From: a bacterium
Lineage (GTDB): Bacteria > Patescibacteriota > Microgenomatia > UBA1406 > GWC2-37-13
DNA length: 32,993 nucleotides
Assembly (NCBI GenBank): GCA_021789995.1
Contig: JAJYIQ010000003.1
Coordinates: 71,767-104,759, forward strand
Direction of reading: 5' to 3'
Position 1 is the stretch's first letter, and every line of letters begins with the position of its first letter. The translations under genes and the position numbers were made by a program. Of this stretch, positions 29,768 through 32,993 are shown piece by piece. A model generated the notes under the pieces. That model worked only from the letters and a program-made list of their open reading frames with translations. It had not been told where the DNA came from and ran no database searches.

Positions 29768-30862
29768 TTAAGGTTTAACATGGATGCCTCCTAAAAACAT
29801 ATTTTCTAAAAATGTCGCCTGCGGGTACACGTAGAATTGAATAGCAAAAGAAATTGATTCTCCAAACGAAACCTGTGAATATCCTCCAATCAGTTGTGCA
29901 GGTGATGGAATTGGTTTTCCCTTCGCGAGTGCCTCTTCAATTTTAGCAAGTCGGATTGTTGTGGCATTATCAGATACTTTATTAGCAACAGACTCTTTTA
30001 TAAGACTGGCATATAGCGGGTAGCTGTTAGAGTTGGGATTAAAATCTTCGGGCGCAATGAATATTGTGTCTTTTCCGGGCTGCCACGATGTTGTTGGTCC
30101 AGAGTAATGATTGGGGTCGATGTTGATTCCGGAAAACAGATCTTCCATGTGATTGATATTTAATTGTTTGATTATTGTGTCATAATCTATTCCGTATTTT
30201 CCATAGGTGTCATTAATATATTTTCTGAAATCTTTTCCGGATTTGTTGAAGATGTCTTGGTTTAATTCTTCTCCAGTTATACCATACGGATATATAATTA
30301 ATGCTTGTTCAATGGCGGCGCGGATGGCTTCCCGTCTTGCCGGATCCAGATCGGCAGGAACAGCGGCGTATTCGCCGGTAGTTAGCTTAATAGACAGCTC
30401 ATGGGCCTCTTTCCGGATTTCTTCCGGTGACCGGGTAGGAGTGGCAGTGGCTTCTTTAGTGGCAGTAGGAATGACTGTTTTAGTCACGGTGGCAGTTGGT
30501 TTAGTCTCTGTTGATGAGGGGATGGCAAAGGGTGTTCCCGGAATGGGTAATGGAGTGCCGACTGTCGGAGTAATAACCGGGACAGTGGCAGTAATCGTTT
30601 CCGTTGCTTTTGATGGGGGAAGAGGAGATACTTCCACGGTTATGGCAGGAGAGGCAGGAATAATTGATGGGGCATGAGCCGGAGTCATTGGGATAATGGC
30701 GGTTGCCGTATCGGTCGCTATCGGGGTTACCCCTTCCGGCGGTTTCACAGCCGGATTATTACTGCAGGCGGATAAAACACCGATAGTTAACGGGGTTAAG
30801 GCAAGAGCAGCTTTAGTCAGGGGGATTCCTTTTTGTCTTTCCGGACTGATACCTGTAGGCAT
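29768..30862 (-). CDS. surface lipoprotein with Thr/Pro-rich stalk, paralog 3
   Basis: The 364-residue protein has the same signal peptide, lipobox (LTIGVLSAC) and stalk as paralogs 1 and 2. Its globular domain (about 165-364) aligns with paralog 2 in layout: PYGITGEELNQDIFNKSGKDFRKYINDTYGKYGIDYD, MEDLFSGI, TTSWQPGKDTIFIAPEDF, GGYSQVSFGESISFAI, end FLGGIHVKP. Similarity is modest compared with the nearly identical N-terminus. No enzyme motif is recognised. It begins immediately after the PBP2 gene, with a leaderless promoter in the 41-base gap. Confidence 0.78.
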   Translation of the reverse strand: MPTGISPERQKGIPLTKAALALTPLTIGVLSACSNNPAVKPPEGVTPIATDTATAIIPMTPAHAPSIIPASPAITVEVSPLPPSKATETITATVPVITPTVGTPLPIPGTPFAIPSSTETKPTATVTKTVIPTATKEATATPTRSPEEIRKEAHELSIKLTTGEYAAVPADLDPARREAIRAAIEQALIIYPYGITGEELNQDIFNKSGKDFRKYINDTYGKYGIDYDTIIKQLNINHMEDLFSGINIDPNHYSGPTTSWQPGKDTIFIAPEDFNPNSNSYPLYASLIKESVANKVSDNATTIRLAKIEEALAKGKPIPSPAQLIGGYSQVSFGESISFAIQFYVYPQATFLENMFLGGIHVKP

Positions 30863-30899
30863 ATGAGAATATTATAGGATAGGGAAATGACGTTGTCAA
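30379..30899 (-). repeat. lipoprotein 5' repeat, copy 3
   Basis: Nearly identical to copy 2 from the helix HELSIKL (residues about 152-158) back to the promoter; a three-base deletion and a few substitutions fall near residues 38-42. On the upstream side identity ends at the -35, next to the mrdA stop. Confidence 0.85.
30871..30899 (-). promoter_or_regulatory. lipoprotein 3 promoter, leaderless
   Basis: TTGACA (30899 to 30894), 17 bases, TATAAT (30876 to 30871), eight bases to the ATG at 30862. It fits exactly between the mrdA stop and this start. Confidence 0.85.
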
Positions 30900-30903
30900 T
30901 AGT

Positions 30904-32571
30904 TTATTCGTTTCTGCCAAAATAGTCTTTCAAAATATCCCGGGCAATCGGTCCGGCGATATCCGAACCCTGGCCGGCTTCCTCGACGAGGATGGTTAAA
31001 ACGATCTGTGGATTGTCATATGGGGCAAAAACCGTGATCCAGGCGTGGGGAATACTCGAGCCGGCCATGGACGATTCGGCGGTACCGGTTTTGCAGGCCA
31101 CCTGGATCGGTTTAAAATTAGCCGACATGGTGGAGGTTGATTTCGGGTCAAGGGTATTAATGCCAAAATTAAAAAGTGGCCAGCCGGTGCCGCCGGTCGT
31201 GCACGCTTTTTTCATCCCTTCGCGGATCAGACCTAATGTTTTGTCGCTTATCGGCATTTTCTTACAATTCGATTGTCCGGGCGAATTAATATTTGTTCCT
31301 GCCTTTAATAATTGCGGCGTGCACAGATACCCGCCGTTGGCGAAAACGGCCGTCAGGCGGGCAATCTGGATTGGAGTCACCTCCAAAAACCCCTGGCCGA
31401 TGGACATATTGTACGTGTCGCCGGTATACCAGTGGTCTTTAAGCGTTTCTTCCTTCCAGAAAGGCGACGGGACCAGGCCATCGGCTTCACTCAGGCCGAT
31501 ACCGGTTTTCTGGCCCAATCCGAATTTATCGGCCCAGGTTTTTATGTTGTTAACCCCGGTTTTGGCACCGGCCTGATAGAAAAAAGTATCGTTGGAACGC
31601 TGGATCGCTTTGACAATATTAACCGGACCTTCAGTGCGGCCGTATTCCAACCAATACCAGTTGCCAAATGTAAGGCTTCCCAAATGCAAGACACCGGTAT
31701 CTTCATAAATCGTCGTATCGTCGATCGCTTTACTCTCAAGGGCGGCGGTGGCCACCACCAGTTTGAAAATCGATCCGGGCGGATAAGTGGCTTCTGTCGC
31801 CCGATTAAAAAGCGGCTTCGCCTCGTCGGTAAAATAGTTAGCCACGCTATTGTCACCATCTTCAAAAAGCTGGGGATTAAATGACGGCGAGGAGGCAAAT
31901 ATCAGGACTTCGCCGGTTTGGGGATTAAGGCCGATGACGGCTGCCCGCTTATCCTTGATCAGATTGTAAGCTTTTTGCTGCAGCTCCCAGTCCATCGCCA
32001 GTTGAATAGTTTGGCCGGGAGTCGGCGGCAGAACAGTCAGTGTATTTAAATATTTTCCCCGGGCATCCATTTCTACCAGTTTTTTGCCCGGGACACCCCG
32101 TAACTGACACTCATACAGTTTTTCCACGCCTTTTTTACCGACTTTGTCGCCCAAATGCAGTTTTTGCAGGCAGTTGTCCTGCTTTAAATCGTTTTCATCG
32201 GCCAGTTGACGGTAGCCGACCAGGGGAGCAATCGCCATCGGCGTTTCGTAAATCCGGCGGGAAGGGATCCGGTCGCTGTCAATGGCAATATCAGGCTTAG
32301 TATTATGGGCGACGACAAAGCCTTTGCGGTCGATAATCTGTCCCCGCGGGGCTTCGATTAAAAGCTCTTTGATCCGGTTGTTTTCCGACAGCTGGCGGTA
32401 GTATTCGCCTTTGACGACTGTCAATTGAAAAAGACGCAGGGCAATGACGACAAAAAAAATAATAATAAAAAAAATAAAACCGACAAAAAACAGTTCGGTG
32501 GCATAATTTTCGTCGCGGTCAAACTGGATTCCGCCGGAACGGCCTTTAGAAAATAATGGTAACTTGTTTAT
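30904..32571 (-). CDS. mrdA: penicillin-binding protein 2 (peptidoglycan transpeptidase), apparent ATA start
   Basis: Class B PBP that crosslinks peptidoglycan during elongation. The transpeptidase motifs are SIFK (in TYPPGSIFKLV), SND (in QRSNDTFFY) and KTG (in ACKTGTAES). The dimerisation domain starts at APRGQIIDRKGFVVAHN. The first ATG/GTG/TTG codon in frame is TTG at 32424, which would remove the membrane anchor. Upstream the frame stays open for 49 more codons and encodes a plausible N-terminus, NKLPLFSKGRSGG, then a helix (LFFVGFIFFIIIFFVVIALRLF). The natural first codon is ATA at 32571, just where NKLPLF begins, so either a rare start is used or this base is wrong. The full form has 555 residues. 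It follows the glycosyltransferase gene by 44 bases. Confidence 0.9.
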   Translation of the reverse strand: MNKLPLFSKGRSGGIQFDRDENYATELFFVGFIFFIIIFFVVIALRLFQLTVVKGEYYRQLSENNRIKELLIEAPRGQIIDRKGFVVAHNTKPDIAIDSDRIPSRRIYETPMAIAPLVGYRQLADENDLKQDNCLQKLHLGDKVGKKGVEKLYECQLRGVPGKKLVEMDARGKYLNTLTVLPPTPGQTIQLAMDWELQQKAYNLIKDKRAAVIGLNPQTGEVLIFASSPSFNPQLFEDGDNSVANYFTDEAKPLFNRATEATYPPGSIFKLVVATAALESKAIDDTTIYEDTGVLHLGSLTFGNWYWLEYGRTEGPVNIVKAIQRSNDTFFYQAGAKTGVNNIKTWADKFGLGQKTGIGLSEADGLVPSPFWKEETLKDHWYTGDTYNMSIGQGFLEVTPIQIARLTAVFANGGYLCTPQLLKAGTNINSPGQSNCKKMPISDKTLGLIREGMKKACTTGGTGWPLFNFGINTLDPKSTSTMSANFKPIQVACKTGTAESSMAGSSIPHAWITVFAPYDNPQIVLTILVEEAGQGSDIAGPIARDILKDYFGRNE

Positions 32572-32615
32572 AGTAAAATGTTAAACTGCAACTTTTAATT
32601 TCACACCTTGAACTT

Positions 32616-32993
32616 TTAACTGACGAAGTATCCCTGTACAAAAAATCCCAATATTAATATATGTAATATTATAAATCCGGTAGCGATAAGAAACCTAAGC
32701 CAGGTTTGTTTCAACTGTCCGAGATAAATAAAGGCCGACAGGGAAAAAAGGGCATATCGGGGAACGGAGGAAAATGTACCGGTAAGCGTTGGCAACAGGA
32801 TGTTGGCTAACGAAAACAAGTTTAAGCTTATTCTCAAATAATTTTTAATTTTCAATTTCCAATTTTCAATCAAATCTAAAATCAAAATGACAAAAATAAA
32901 AGTGAAAACGGAAAACTCAAACAGGGAAATATAGTACCGGAAATCGTGGTTGGCCGTCAAAAATATTTTGATATAGCGCCAATAGACCTGGGG
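32616..32993 (-). CDS. C-terminal part of a membrane glycosyltransferase (PIG-V/mannosyltransferase-like), cut by window edge
   Basis: The frame is open to the end of the window (125 residues visible), so the gene starts outside. Four hydrophobic helices are seen. The segment ANILLPTLTGTFSSVPRYALFSLSAFIYL is characteristic of the late part of PIG-V/GT-C type mannosyltransferases, as is the short tail FFVQGYFVS. The visible N-terminal piece WRYIKIFLTANHDFRYYISL is also usual there. These enzymes transfer sugars from lipid-linked donors on the outer face of the membrane. A TTG at 32960 is inside the protein and is not the start. The stretch ENWKLKIKNYL (around 32841-32880) derives from an AT-rich simple repeat. 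Confidence 0.68.
   Translation of the reverse strand, partial: PQVYWRYIKIFLTANHDFRYYISLFEFSVFTFIFVILILDLIENWKLKIKNYLRISLNLFSLANILLPTLTGTFSSVPRYALFSLSAFIYLGQLKQTWLRFLIATGFIILHILILGFFVQGYFVS

Noticed and set aside
32616-32993. mreD, expected upstream of mrdA
   Set aside because: The visible sequence has the LPTLTGTFSSVPRY motif of PIG-V-like glycosyltransferases and continues beyond the window; it does not resemble MreD.
1-32993. CRISPR array or insertion sequence
   Set aside because: No regularly spaced direct repeats and no transposase gene were seen; the only recombinase-like gene lacks catalytic residues.
1-32993. UGA recoding as in Gracilibacteria or Absconditabacteria
   Set aside because: TGA ends several genes at the right place (for example 25117-25119) and no conserved gene contains an internal TGA.

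Overview
The window looks like a contig from a Candidate Phyla Radiation (Patescibacteria) bacterium, most likely of the Microgenomates type. The reasons are compact gene packing with overlapping convergent ends, a PrgI / VirB4 / VirD4-like type IV secretion set with a VirB2-like pilin, giant Cys-rich Ser/Thr-rich surface proteins, a four-domain S1 protein, Thr/Pro-rich lipoproteins, and a 22-base palindrome of a kind I recall from CPR genomes. TGA is used as a stop codon (for example at 25117 and 19406), so the UGA-recoded CPR lineages are excluded. The lineage call is inference from gene content.

Layout. 1-6456: small metabolic and envelope genes (PduO-type cobalamin adenosyltransferase missing its first residues, VOC protein, thioredoxin, acyltransferase, a SpoIID-like protein with a coiled-coil stalk, VirB2-like pilin, an LPxTG-like anchored protein, a PIN protein of the COG1458 type). 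6478-10358: a replication block on the minus strand (xer-like gene, rnhA, dnaA, dnaN) with DnaA boxes upstream of both dnaA and dnaN, a likely origin region. 10425-14674: first surface locus (anchored protein, lipoprotein, 821-residue surface protein). 14794-19192: S1 protein, then a minus-strand operon PrgI, VirB4/TraC-like N-terminal protein, VirB4 ATPase. 19249-20729: tRNA-Ala(GGC) with terminator, then two short genes each preceded by a promoter, a foldable leader and an intrinsic terminator, then acylphosphatase. 20769-24335: TPR protein, VirD4-like coupling ATPase, FAD/NAD reductase. 24338-30862: second, larger surface locus (two more lipoproteins, anchored protein, 846-residue surface protein, PilX-like pilin). 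30904-32993: PBP2 and the end of a membrane glycosyltransferase.

Three things stand out. (1) Most genes with their own promoter carry a -10 box only 6-11 bases before the start codon and no Shine-Dalgarno sequence, so much of this chromosome appears to be transcribed as leaderless mRNA; the S1 gene and one 78-residue ORF are exceptions with strong ribosome binding sites. (2) The two surface loci are duplicates: three lipoproteins share almost identical promoters, signal peptides and linkers but have strongly diverged C-terminal domains, and an orphan tail of the same family lies between two of them. This looks like a recombining, diversifying surface system. (3) The tyrosine recombinase next to rnhA-dnaA lacks the nucleophilic tyrosine and two further catalytic residues.

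How the parts may work together: VirB2-like pilin, PrgI, VirB4 and VirD4-like ATPases would form a DNA-translocating or pilus apparatus. The PilX-like pilin and the large adhesin-like proteins would be displayed outside the cell, with SpoIID-like, PBP2 and acyltransferase proteins shaping the wall they pass through. These links are inference from family membership and neighbourhood.
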